Shown piece by piece: positions 56,177-63,920 of a DNA stretch of 64,000 bases (position 1 is the stretch's first letter; every line of letters starts with the position of its first letter). A model generated the notes under the pieces. It was not told the DNA's origin. It saw only the letters and a program-made list of their open reading frames with translations, and did not search any database. This DNA comes from Ignavibacteriota bacterium (GTDB lineage Bacteria; Bacteroidota; Ignavibacteria; Tepidaquicellales; Tepidaquicellaceae), in the NCBI GenBank assembly GCA_026390735.1, contig JAPLFJ010000026.1:1-64000 (forward strand), read 5' to 3'. The translations under genes were made by a program, and so were the position numbers.

Positions 56177-57480
56177 TGGACTCTAAATTTCTTATAAAAG
56201 GCGTTAAGCCGTTAAACGGTTCTGTAAAGGTTTCGGGCGCAAAGAATTCTGCAACTAAACTTATGGTTGCATCTTTGCTTTCATCCGAAAAATCTTATTT
56301 CACTAATTCTCCCAACAAGATTAGTGAACTTGGCGTTACGATTGACTTATGTAAAATACTCGGAAGTAAAATAGTTTTAAACGAAGATACTCTGGATATT
56401 CAGACTGAAAATGTAAGGACTTCTGAAATCCCTACTGACTACGGAAACGTTAACAGAGTTTCAATCCTCACTGCGGGTGCTTTGATTCACCGTACAGGCG
56501 AGGCATTGATTCCTATTCCGGGCGGATGCAAGATTGGCTCGAGACCTGTGAACTATCACATCGAAGGTTTGGTTAAACTCGGATGCAGTGTGGAAGTTAC
56601 TGAAAACTTCTACCACCTAAGAGCAGACAGATTAGTCGGGAACAACATTCATCTCGATTATCCGAGCGTTGGAGCTACCGAAAATATTCTTATGGCAAGT
56701 ACTCTCGCCAAAGGACGCACGATAATTTTTAATGCTGCTATCGAACCCGAGATTTATGATTTGATAAAGTACCTGCAGAAGATGGGTGCGATTATTGAAA
56801 TCAGCACTGACAGAAAGATTACAATCGAAGGCGTTGATAAACTCTACGGCGCGAAGCACAGCGTTATTCCTGACCGGAATCAGGCGGTTTCTTTTGCAGT
56901 TGCAGGACTTGCAACAAAGGGCGATGTGTTTATAGAGAATGCCATTCAGGATGATTTGATTACGTTTTTAAATACTATAAGAAGAGTTGGCGGAAAGTTT
57001 GAAGTGAAGGATAACGGAATACGTTTCTTCTACGATGGTCCGTTTAAGCCAATCGCTATTGAAACGAACGTTCATCCGGGATTTATGACCGACTGGCAGC
57101 AGCCGCTGGTTATTCTGCTCACTCAGGCAAACGGAATTTCCATCATTCACGAAACTGTTTATGAAAAACGTTTTGGTTATGTTTCCGAACTGAAGAAGAT
57201 GGGAGCTGAAATTGAATTGTACAATACCTGCCTTGGAGGTTTGACGTGCAGGTTTGCGAATAAAGAATATTATCATAGTGCTGTTGTAAAAGGTCCTACG
57301 GTTTTACGCGGTGAAGAGATTGATGTGCCTGACCTTCGGGCGGGGATGTCGTACCTTATTGCAGGTTTGATTGCAGAGGGCGAGACTTTGATTACCGGCG
57401 TCAGATACATCGACAGAGGTTACGAGCGCATCGACGAAAAGCTGCAGGGACTCGGAGCAGACATTAAGAGAATCAATTAA
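56176..57480 (+). CDS. murA: UDP-N-acetylglucosamine 1-carboxyvinyltransferase
   Basis: First committed step of peptidoglycan synthesis: transfers enolpyruvate from phosphoenolpyruvate to UDP-GlcNAc. The 434-residue protein keeps Lys23-Asn24 (SGAKNSATK) and the catalytic loop PIPGGCKIGSRP with Cys118, so it is the fosfomycin-sensitive Cys type. HPGFMTDWQQP contains the general-base Asp. Shared base with the accA stop shows translational coupling. Confidence 0.95.
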   Translation: MDSKFLIKGVKPLNGSVKVSGAKNSATKLMVASLLSSEKSYFTNSPNKISELGVTIDLCKILGSKIVLNEDTLDIQTENVRTSEIPTDYGNVNRVSILTAGALIHRTGEALIPIPGGCKIGSRPVNYHIEGLVKLGCSVEVTENFYHLRADRLVGNNIHLDYPSVGATENILMASTLAKGRTIIFNAAIEPEIYDLIKYLQKMGAIIEISTDRKITIEGVDKLYGAKHSVIPDRNQAVSFAVAGLATKGDVFIENAIQDDLITFLNTIRRVGGKFEVKDNGIRFFYDGPFKPIAIETNVHPGFMTDWQQPLVILLTQANGISIIHETVYEKRFGYVSELKKMGAEIELYNTCLGGLTCRFANKEYYHSAVVKGPTVLRGEEIDVPDLRAGMSYLIAGLIAEGETLITGVRYIDRGYERIDEKLQGLGADIKRIN

Positions 57481-57492
57481 AATATTTTAGCT

Positions 57493-59040
57493 ATGACCAA
57501 CAAAGAAAAGATTGAGCTTTTAAAACAAAAGAGGGAAGAGGCAATGCTCGGCGGCGGACAGAAGAGCATTGATACACAACACAAAAGAGGGAAGCTAACT
57601 GCACGCGAGAGGATTCATCTTCTTCTCGACCAGGGCACTTTCGAAGAGATGGACATTTTTGTGCGCCATCAAAGCCGCGATTTTGGTTTAGAGAATACAC
57701 GCTACTACACTGACGGCGTTATCACGGGCGTTGGAAAAATCAACGGTCGTAACGTTGCAGTCTTTTCTCAGGATTTTACAATTCTTGGCGGCTCGCTTGC
57801 CGAGTACTACGCAAAGAAGATTGTGAAGATTATGGAACTTGCCATGAAAGTCGGTATGCCTGTTATCGGCATTAACGACAGCGGCGGTGCACGTATTCAG
57901 GAAGGCGTTCTTTCGCTGGCGGGATACGCAGACATTTTCCTTCGCAATACTTTAGCAAGCGGTGTTGTTCCGCAAATCTCTGCGATAGTTGGTCCGTGTG
58001 CGGGCGGCGCTGTTTACTCGCCTGCGATTACAGACTTCATCTTTATGGTTGATAAAATTTCCCATATGTTCATCACAGGTCCGAACGTTATCAAAGCTGT
58101 TACGAATGAAGACGTTACTTTCGACGACCTTGGCGGTGCTAACACGCACGGCATTAAGAGCGGCGTAAGTCATTTTACCTGTGAAAACGAGATTGATTGT
58201 TTTGAAAAAATCAGAACTCTGATGTCTTATCTGCCTTCGAACAATATGGAACTTCCTCCGATTGCCGAGCACGATGAAGAGGAATACGATTTGGAAAGTC
58301 TGAACGAATTTGTTCCTGACAATCCGAACAAGCCATATGATATGCGCGACATCATCAACAAGGTGATTGATAAAGATTCTTTGTTTGAAGTTCATAAAGA
58401 TTATGCAGAAAATATTATCTGTGCGTTTGGAAGGATTAACGGAAGACCTGTGGGCATAGTTGCGAATCAGCCGCTGGTGCTTGCTGGAGTGCTTTGCCTG
58501 AACTCATCGATAAAGGGTGCGCGCTTTGTACGATTCTGCGATGCCTTCAACGTTCCGCTTGTTGTGTTTGAAGACGTTCCGGGATTTCTGCCGGGCACAG
58601 ACCAGGAGTGGCGCGGAGTTATCAGGCACGGGGCGAAACTGCTTTATGCATTCTGCGAGGCAACCGTTCCGAAGATTACTGTGATTATCCGCAAAGCTTA
58701 CGGCGGTGCGTACGACGTTATGAATTCAAAGCACATTCGCGGAGACGTGAACCTTGCGTGGCCGTCTGCTGAGATTGCAGTGATGGGCGCAAAGGGTGCA
58801 TCGGAAATTATTTTCAAGAAGCAGCTCGATGTTGCCGAAGACAGGCAGTCGCTGCTTGACGAAAAGATAAATGAGTTTAACAATAAGTTTTTGAATCCGT
58901 ACATTGCGGCAGAGCGCGGTTTCATAGATGACATCATTGAGCCGAAGGATACGCGCAAGAAGTTAATAACGTATCTGGAACTGATAGAGAACAAGGTGGA
59001 CTTCAATCCGCGGCGCAAGCACGGGAATATACCTTTGTAA
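57493..59040 (+). CDS. Acyl-CoA carboxylase beta subunit (propionyl/methylmalonyl-CoA type)
   Basis: The 515-residue carboxyltransferase has both crotonase-like halves: the N-terminal [20 protein letters not shown] and [16 protein letters not shown], and the C-terminal [17 protein letters not shown] and [14 protein letters not shown]. This is the PccB/MmdA pattern, for propionyl-CoA carboxylation or methylmalonyl-CoA decarboxylation. With the B12-binding mutase subunit at 32.3 kb it suggests a propionate/succinate route. No biotin carrier or carboxylase gene follows. Its DNA is clearly richer in G and C than the glycan genes. Confidence 0.92.
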   Translation: MTNKEKIELLKQKREEAMLGGGQKSIDTQHKRGKLTARERIHLLLDQGTFEEMDIFVRHQSRDFGLENTRYYTDGVITGVGKINGRNVAVFSQDFTILGGSLAEYYAKKIVKIMELAMKVGMPVIGINDSGGARIQEGVLSLAGYADIFLRNTLASGVVPQISAIVGPCAGGAVYSPAITDFIFMVDKISHMFITGPNVIKAVTNEDVTFDDLGGANTHGIKSGVSHFTCENEIDCFEKIRTLMSYLPSNNMELPPIAEHDEEEYDLESLNEFVPDNPNKPYDMRDIINKVIDKDSLFEVHKDYAENIICAFGRINGRPVGIVANQPLVLAGVLCLNSSIKGARFVRFCDAFNVPLVVFEDVPGFLPGTDQEWRGVIRHGAKLLYAFCEATVPKITVIIRKAYGGAYDVMNSKHIRGDVNLAWPSAEIAVMGAKGASEIIFKKQLDVAEDRQSLLDEKINEFNNKFLNPYIAAERGFIDDIIEPKDTRKKLITYLELIENKVDFNPRRKHGNIPL

Positions 59041-59058
59041 AACATATTATAATGAACT

Positions 59059-59084
59059 CGTTCCCAAACTCCAGTTTGGGAACG
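59059..59084. repeat. REP-like palindrome 1 (CGTTCCCAAACT-CC-AGTTTGGGAACG)
   Basis: Perfect 12-base arms around CC, 19 bases after the carboxylase stop. It shares the core GTTCCCAA/TTGGGAAC with the elements at 59155 and 59770. Similar palindromes are scattered in many bacterial genomes, often with REP-associated transposases; none is in this window. Confidence 0.7.
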
Positions 59085-59100
59085 GATGATAGAAATTGAA

Positions 59101-59128
59101 AACGGGAGTCTTGGCTCCCGTTTTTGTT
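59101..59128 (+). terminator. Terminator between two REP-like palindromes
   Basis: AACGGGAG (59101-59108) and CTCCCGTT (59115-59122) form an 8-bp stem with a 6-base loop, followed by TTTGTTT. It should end the accA-murA-carboxylase transcription unit. Confidence 0.8.
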
Positions 59129-59154
59129 TGGTTAATATTAATTTCTTCTCTCCT

Positions 59155-59180
59155 CGTTCCTAAGCTCCGGCTTGGGAACG
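59155..59180. repeat. REP-like palindrome 2
   Basis: CGTTCCTAAGCT-CC-GGCTTGGGAACG, two mismatched positions between the arms (both G-U compatible in RNA). It is the second member of a pair with 59059-59084 around the terminator, in a BIME-like arrangement. Confidence 0.65.
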
Positions 59181-59213
59181 CACGAAGGATTATCAATAAA
59201 CATCTTTCAGTCA

Positions 59214-59750
59214 TCAATAATAAGTTATCGTGGAATCCAAAACATTCCATTTGCAATTTTTTCCATCATATGAATAAGTAATGATACCTTGGATATCAGC
59301 TATTCTTCCTACTAAATGTTCCACTTCTACCTTTAACTTTGTCGTATCTTCATTAACTTCCAAAAGGACTACAGCGACACTAAAAGTCCCAATATGATTT
59401 ATAGTTGAAGGGTCATTAATTACGTTTAATTTTGCAGAATCTGGAATATTATTTGCCGTATCTACATTTCGATGCAAATAAAACTCTTTATCGGGAATTT
59501 TTATATTGGGAGAATATAAATACCCTATACTTTTATAACTATCAGGTAGAGTGTGCTTACTTGAATTTTGTGGATCATATAATTGGAATGAACCTCCAGG
59601 GAAATATTCCTTCTTCCTAAAAATATCCTCCAACAGCAATTCAATCTTCTTTGACTGACATTCCGAGACAGTTTTTTTGCCGCAGCTTAGAGCCGATACT
59701 AATATCAGCAAAGATAATGTAACACCGAAATATTTAATTATTGTTCTCAT
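59214..59750 (-). CDS. Predicted lipoprotein, function unknown
   Basis: About 178 residues. The signal sequence from MRTIIKYFGV ends in the lipobox LVSALSC, so Cys should be lipidated; GKK follows rather than an acidic residue. The mature domain has no recognised family and contains EVNEDTTKLKVEVEHLVGRIADIQGIITY, read here as a beta-rich core (about 125-153). ATG at 59750 is preferred because it places the lipobox normally; an in-frame ATG 15 bases upstream is possible. It is downstream of the REP-like palindrome at 59770. Confidence 0.6.
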   Translation of the reverse strand: MRTIIKYFGVTLSLLILVSALSCGKKTVSECQSKKIELLLEDIFRKKEYFPGGSFQLYDPQNSSKHTLPDSYKSIGYLYSPNIKIPDKEFYLHRNVDTANNIPDSAKLNVINDPSTINHIGTFSVAVVLLEVNEDTTKLKVEVEHLVGRIADIQGIITYSYDGKNCKWNVLDSTITYY

Positions 59751-59769
59751 CTGTTTATATTCCATTACC

Positions 59770-59795
59770 CGTTCCCAAGCTGGAGCTTGGGAACG
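59770..59795. repeat. REP-like palindrome 3 (CGTTCCCAAGCT-GG-AGCTTGGGAACG)
   Basis: Perfect 12-base arms around GG, between the lipoprotein gene start and the end of the mini T9SS gene. It is the closest of the three to the consensus core. Confidence 0.7.
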
Positions 59796-59807
59796 AGAGG
59801 TTTGTGT

Positions 59808-60131
59808 TTATTTTATCAACATCATCTTCTTTGTTTCGGAGATGGTGTTAGTTGTGAGTTTGTAGAAATAGACGCCGCTGGGTAAGGCAGTGGCTTCAAG
59901 TTTGGCTTCATACGTTCCGGGCATGAGGTATTCGTTCACGAGTGTCAGGACTTCGTTGCCCTGAATATCATAAACTATCAGTGATACATTTCCGTAGTCT
60001 GATGTATGGAAACGTATTGCACTAATTGGACCGATTCTGTTTGTATCACATTTCATTGTATCAACTTGCACCAACTGTGCATTCGCATTTATTGCTACAA
60101 ACGTTGCTAATATGATAAATAGCTTTTTCAT
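59808..60131 (-). CDS. Minimal T9SS protein: signal peptide plus sorting domain only
   Basis: The 107-residue product has a signal peptide (1-19, ending NANAQ), about 15 residues of linker, and then directly the T9SS type A sorting domain (about 35-107: ISAIRFHTSD, SLIVYDIQGNEVLTLVNE, SGVYFYKLTT, ending KKMMLIK). The usual NYPNPFNP start is absent. There is no cargo domain. Its DNA is highly similar to the 3' end of the next gene (60147-61391), including YDIQG-EV-TLVNE and the YFYKL stretch, so it probably arose by duplication with cargo deletion. It could be a decayed gene or a functional surface peptide. Confidence 0.65.
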   Translation of the reverse strand: MKKLFIILATFVAINANAQLVQVDTMKCDTNRIGPISAIRFHTSDYGNVSLIVYDIQGNEVLTLVNEYLMPGTYEAKLEATALPSGVYFYKLTTNTISETKKMMLIK

Positions 60132-60146
60132 AATCTGATTACAATA

Positions 60147-61391
60147 TTATTTAATCATCAACATCTTCTTTGTTTCGGTAAAGCCATTCGTCTCGAGTTT
60201 GTAGAAATAGACGCCGCTGTTTAGTGAACTGGCGTCGAACGCGGCTTCGTACGTGCCGGGCTTCAGCGATTCGTTCACGAGTGTTTGGACTTCGCGCCCC
60301 TGAATATCATACACTACAAGTTTTACATCTCCGGTATTTACGATTGAGAATTTTATGTTTGTTGTTGGGTTGAACGGGTTCGGATAGTTTTGTGATAGTG
60401 AATATTTTGATGGTGTTTCTGTGCTGATGTTCTGGATACCTGTGATTTCCGAGTAAGAACGTCGATATACGGAATAACTACCAGTTCCTGCGAATATATA
60501 ATTATTTGCTACTAATAATGCATTGATTTCTGGAAGATAACCAACAAATCCTTGGTTTTTATTTATCCAGCTTACTCCATTATTAGTAGATAGATATACA
60601 CCACCGGATTCATAAGAATAAGGAGTTGTTCCCGCAAAAATATTTGTCCCACTAACAACAAAGGAATTAACAGTTTGATTTGTTAAGCCAGATTGCGTCC
60701 AATTCATTCCATTATTTGTAGAACGATAAACACCATCAGGATATTGTGCACCTGCAAAAATCGTACTACCATTTATAGCAAGTGAGCGAATTAACTTATT
60801 ATTCAAAGCAGTAACATTCCAATTTACACCATTATCTGTAGAAAGAAAAACACCATTATTATCGTCCGTTCCAGCAAAAATATTATTTCCAAGTGTCGCA
60901 AGCGAAGAAATTGAATGGTTATCTAAAGTAGTTTGAGTCCAACTATTACCATTATTTGTAGAATAAAATACGCCATAACAACCGGCAAAAATGGTATTAC
61001 CACTAACTGCAAGGGAATGAACATTTTCATTGTTTAAAGTTGTTTGAATCCAATTCGTGCCATTATTAGTGGAAATATATACTCCATCGCCGTCTGTTCC
61101 TGCAAATATATTGGTCCCTACAGTCAAAAGAGACAAGATAACTTTATTTGCTAAAGATGTTTGAGACCAATTCGCGCCGTTGTTGGTAGAAATATAAACC
61201 CCAGCAGCACCAGTTGGGAAATTATGTCTTCCAGCAAAAATATTACTTCCAAGAGTGGTAAGCGAATATATAGTTGTTGGATATGTGCCTAAGCCATTTG
61301 GCATCTGAACCCATTGAGCATTACAATTATCTATTTTAAATGTGATATGTACAAAAAGTACAAACGTAAATATGTAAATTAATTTTTTCAT
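60147..61391 (-). CDS. Beta-propeller (Asp-box/YCF48-like) exoprotein with T9SS sorting domain
   Basis: The 414-residue protein has a signal peptide (about 1-26), then about seven repeats of roughly 40 residues in the pattern GTNIFAGTDGDGVYISTN followed by NGxNW, giving a probable seven-bladed propeller. The T9SS type A domain begins NYPNPFNPTTNIKFSI and ends KKMLMIK. Repeats are very alike, so slippage-driven change in number is possible. The propeller-coding DNA is AT-rich, while the sorting-domain DNA is visibly richer in G and C, as if joined from different sources. Confidence 0.83.
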   Translation of the reverse strand: MKKLIYIFTFVLFVHITFKIDNCNAQWVQMPNGLGTYPTTIYSLTTLGSNIFAGRHNFPTGAAGVYISTNNGANWSQTSLANKVILSLLTVGTNIFAGTDGDGVYISTNNGTNWIQTTLNNENVHSLAVSGNTIFAGCYGVFYSTNNGNSWTQTTLDNHSISSLATLGNNIFAGTDDNNGVFLSTDNGVNWNVTALNNKLIRSLAINGSTIFAGAQYPDGVYRSTNNGMNWTQSGLTNQTVNSFVVSGTNIFAGTTPYSYESGGVYLSTNNGVSWINKNQGFVGYLPEINALLVANNYIFAGTGSYSVYRRSYSEITGIQNISTETPSKYSLSQNYPNPFNPTTNIKFSIVNTGDVKLVVYDIQGREVQTLVNESLKPGTYEAAFDASSLNSGVYFYKLETNGFTETKKMLMIK

Positions 61392-61539
61392 TTAAATAAT
61401 TTTAAGTTTATTTTTCTCCATCTGTTTGTTGTTTTAAATCGTATAACTAATTTAAATAACTTTTTCAGTTATTGCACTCTAATTAATATTATTATCAATT
61501 AATAGAATAATTGCTTACACAAATAGCAAATTAGTAAAT

Positions 61540-61878
61540 CTATTTTTTCGTCTTTGAACTTTTTCTTGTTATGCTTGATTGAAGTTTTACTTTCTTCTTG
61601 ATGGTTCCATTTATGAAATATGCATTCATATCTTTTGTTAAATTTTTTGGTACCTCACCTGTTTTTTCATACTTCGTATAACATACTTTATGGCCTCTCT
61701 TAAAGCCTATTTTATACCATTTAGATGCAATGCTTATTAATTTTTTTCTAAAAGTTTTTCTTAGTTCTTCCCTTAATTCACCTGCTTTAGCAAGCGAGAT
61801 TCCTTTTGAGATTTTTTCTAACTCTCTAATAGATTTATTTATAGAGCTGCTTGCCCCTGATGAAAATGAATTTAACAT
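61540..61878 (-). CDS. Small basic hypothetical protein
   Basis: About 112 residues starting MLNSFSSGASSSINKS. The product is very Lys-rich with a helical centre (about 15-50) and a Lys/Ser/Thr tail (RKSSKTKK). I recognise no family; the stretch SKWYKIGFKRGHKV resembles no motif I know. A longer start at 61923 is open but would overlap the preceding gene, so the internal ATG at 61878 is preferred. It lies 16 bases after the secreted protein gene, in the same direction. Confidence 0.5.
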   Translation of the reverse strand: MLNSFSSGASSSINKSIRELEKISKGISLAKAGELREELRKTFRKKLISIASKWYKIGFKRGHKVCYTKYEKTGEVPKNLTKDMNAYFINGTIKKKVKLQSSITRKSSKTKK

Positions 61879-61894
61879 AATATTTATTTTTAAA

Positions 61895-62290
61895 TTATTT
61901 GTATGTTTCGATCTTTTTATCAATATATTTCGTATCTATAGAATATATATAAGATGCATATATTGACCTTGTTCCAGTAGGTGGATTATCTTGAAATTTG
62001 ATTACTTTGTATATAAATTCTTTAGAAAATTCTTCATCCCAAAAGACTAAACTTATTTGGTTTAAAGATTTTCTTTTCCCTTTTTCTTTGTAGTGTTTGA
62101 ATTTATCAATGTACTCATCAAAGACTATTCCTGCATTTTCTAAACTAAAGTCGCTCAAAAATATGTGAATTTCAATATCCTTACCTCTTGAATCATCAAT
62201 ATATATTTCTTTGTACTCTTGGCAAACACTCTTTTGTGCAAAGATTAAAAGCAACATAAAGATAAAGACTGACAAAAATATATTTTTCAT
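61895..62290 (-). CDS. Small secreted protein, function unknown
   Basis: The 131-residue product has a clear signal peptide (1-23, ending KSVCQ) and a mature domain with alternating charged strands (KEIYIDDSRGKDIEIHIF, then VFDEYIDKFKHYKEKGK). No family is recognised. A Cys near the cleavage site does not fit a lipobox well (QKSVC). It is probably co-transcribed with the small basic protein downstream. The hairpin minisatellite lies 110 bases upstream of its start. Confidence 0.55.
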   Translation of the reverse strand: MKNIFLSVFIFMLLLIFAQKSVCQEYKEIYIDDSRGKDIEIHIFLSDFSLENAGIVFDEYIDKFKHYKEKGKRKSLNQISLVFWDEEFSKEFIYKVIKFQDNPPTGTRSIYASYIYSIDTKYIDKKIETYK

Positions 62291-62400
62291 TTTGAATTTA
62301 TGGTTAGAAAATATTTCTTCCCAATAAAAACTTAGGAAGGAGTTGTAAAAAAGTTTTTTATTATCTATAATATTTAAAATTTTCTATTCACTTTCCTTTT

Positions 62401-62590
62401 ACCCGCTCTGAGCACGTTTTTACCCGCTTTTTTAGTTTTATAACCCGCCCAAAGAGGGTTTTTACCCGCTCGGAGAGGGTTATCCTACCCGCTTGGAGAG
62501 GGTTTTTACCCGCCCAAAGAGGGTTATTTGGCTCAAAAAGAGGGTTTTTGCCCTCTCAGAGAGGGTTTTTACCTGCCCTGAGAGGGTTTA
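62401..62590. repeat. 21-bp hairpin minisatellite, nine units
   Basis: Units begin at 62401, 62422, 62443, 62464, 62487, 62508, 62530, 62550 and 62571. The consensus is ACCCGCTCGGAGAGGGTTTTT. Within most units ACCC pairs with GGGT, and C-T with A-G inside, giving a small hairpin followed by four to five T residues. The first two units have lost the second arm. Seven codons would fit per unit, but no start leads into it on either strand, so it is treated as non-coding. Confidence 0.85.
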
Positions 62591-62621
62591 AACTTGGTTT
62601 TTAGCGTATTTTACGGCTTTT

Positions 62622-63098
62622 TTACTTCGTGCCGTCGGCTGATTTTGGTCTGCCGGGGAATTGCTGCGCTAAATCCTGATAAATTGTTGTTGAACCCGGT
62701 ACGTTTGAAACTGATGCGGCTTTTACGGATTTGTAAAATGCGATGCAACTGGTGTACATATCGTGACCGAGGAGCAGCATTAAGTCATCAAGTTTTTCAA
62801 AAGTTGAACGGAGCGAAGTGTAGTTCGGTTCGATGTCCGTTCTTGCTTTAAAATCTTTTTCAAGTTCGGGCATGTCTATGTATGCAGGAACTAAAGTTGG
62901 TTCGGTGTGCATATACCCGAAGCTTTTTTGCACCCAGGGAAGCATTTCGTAACTAACGCGGGCGTAGCGATGCCTTTCTTCCGGTGTTAAGTTGATTGCT
63001 TTTCCTGCGAGAACTGTGTCAATGTCCTTGATTGCAAGTTTAATTTTGTCAAGTTCTACGGTGGTGAATTCGATTGATACTAAATTATCTAATGCCAT
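62622..63098 (-). CDS. Conserved-looking hypothetical protein
   Basis: A 158-residue soluble, mostly helical protein starting MALDNLVSIEFTTVEL. It has the pattern INLTPEERHRYARVSYEML in the first third and FPGRPKSADG at the end, and no signal peptide or membrane span. I have the impression of a widespread uncharacterised Bacteroidota family with this opening, but I cannot name a domain. It is monocistronic, faces away from the ATP synthase operon, and the 21-bp hairpin minisatellite begins 31 bases after its stop. Confidence 0.7.
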   Translation of the reverse strand: MALDNLVSIEFTTVELDKIKLAIKDIDTVLAGKAINLTPEERHRYARVSYEMLPWVQKSFGYMHTEPTLVPAYIDMPELEKDFKARTDIEPNYTSLRSTFEKLDDLMLLLGHDMYTSCIAFYKSVKAASVSNVPGSTTIYQDLAQQFPGRPKSADGTK

Positions 63099-63241
63099 GA
63101 TTCAAAAAGTTTAATTAATAAATATGATTTTAGAAATTTTCTATGAAAAATTATGTAATCTGTTTATCATAATCAATACTTATTTCAATACGGCTTTGAA
63201 TTGAAACTGGGGCTGAAATTTTGTATTTTAAGCTAAATTCA

Positions 63242-63529
63242 ATGGAAACTCAACAACCTCCAAAAGGTAAATATAACTCAATTAAAAACTTTTTGTTTAA
63301 GCCCGTGCTGAAGACGGATTCGAAGGTGGTGAAGTATTCGGGTTTGGGGATTCAGCTTTCGGCGACGATTATTGTGTTTCTGTTTGGGGGGCTTTGGCTG
63401 GATAAATATTTTGAGACGAAGTTCATTTTTACTCTGGTGTTTGTGTTTCTTGGGTTTGTGGGTGTTTTTTACAAGATTTTTGCCGTGCTGAAGGAGCTGG
63501 AAGAGGAGAGGAAGCTTGGAAAGAAGTAA
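63242..63529 (+). CDS. atpZ: AtpZ/AtpI-family ATP synthase-associated protein
   Basis: About 95 residues with two membrane spans: after KYSGLGIQLSATIIVFLFGG (about 38-57), and KFIFTLVFVFLGFVGVFYKI (about 67-86). The opening GLGIQLSAT and the WLD between the spans match the putative F0F1-ATPase subunit family (AtpZ), which precedes the ATP synthase genes and is linked to assembly or cation uptake. ATG at 63242 is chosen over TTG 63221, since the extra seven residues are not family-like. It overlaps the next gene by 14 bases. Confidence 0.8.
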   Translation: METQQPPKGKYNSIKNFLFKPVLKTDSKVVKYSGLGIQLSATIIVFLFGGLWLDKYFETKFIFTLVFVFLGFVGVFYKIFAVLKELEEERKLGKK

Positions 63530-63920
63530 TACGGGGCTTTACAGGGTTTATGCGCTGGTGGTGATGGGGATTTTTGCGGCGTCGATGGCGGGGGTTTATG
63601 TTTGGAAGATGGGCAGGGGTGATTTTGATGTGACGGGGATTTGGGCTGCGGGTGTGATTAATGTTTTGAATTCGGTGATTGGTTTCAGGGTGATTCTGGG
63701 TTCGCTGGAGCATAAGAGTACGCAGAAGTTTTTTATTGCGAGTTTGGGTAGTATGTCGGTGAGGTTGTTTGTGATTTTAATTATGGTTGTGGCAGGTCTT
63801 ATGTTATTTAATTTTAATAAAATTTCTTTTATATTTGCACTGTTTTGTTACTATTTCACTTTTCTATTTTTAGAAACAATAATTTTGGTAAAAAGAATTA
63901 ATAAGCAGAAAGAGAGTTGA
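63516..63920 (+). CDS. AtpI-like membrane protein of the ATP synthase operon
   Basis: The 134-residue protein has four predicted spans (about 9-29, 41-60, 75-97, 102-125) and begins at TTG 63516 inside the atpZ gene. Size, topology and position between atpZ and atpB match the AtpI/ATP synthase I family, which helps assemble the c-ring. The sequence itself is too diverged for me to be certain. Its stop shares bases with the TTG start of the following gene (TTGA). The coding strand is strikingly G-rich. Confidence 0.65.
   Translation: MERSNTGLYRVYALVVMGIFAASMAGVYVWKMGRGDFDVTGIWAAGVINVLNSVIGFRVILGSLEHKSTQKFFIASLGSMSVRLFVILIMVVAGLMLFNFNKISFIFALFCYYFTFLFLETIILVKRINKQKES

Noticed and set aside
57491-57700. 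Minus-strand frames opposite murA and the carboxylase genes
   Set aside because: They lie antisense to genes with complete family motifs and have no motif or codon support of their own.
62401-62590. CRISPR array
   Set aside because: Units are contiguous 20-23 bp repeats without unique spacers, and no cas gene is present.
62401-62590. Heptapeptide-repeat coding sequence on the minus strand
   Set aside because: One frame stays open over several units (KTLSERV-like), but it breaks at a 23-base unit and has no start codon or upstream frame.
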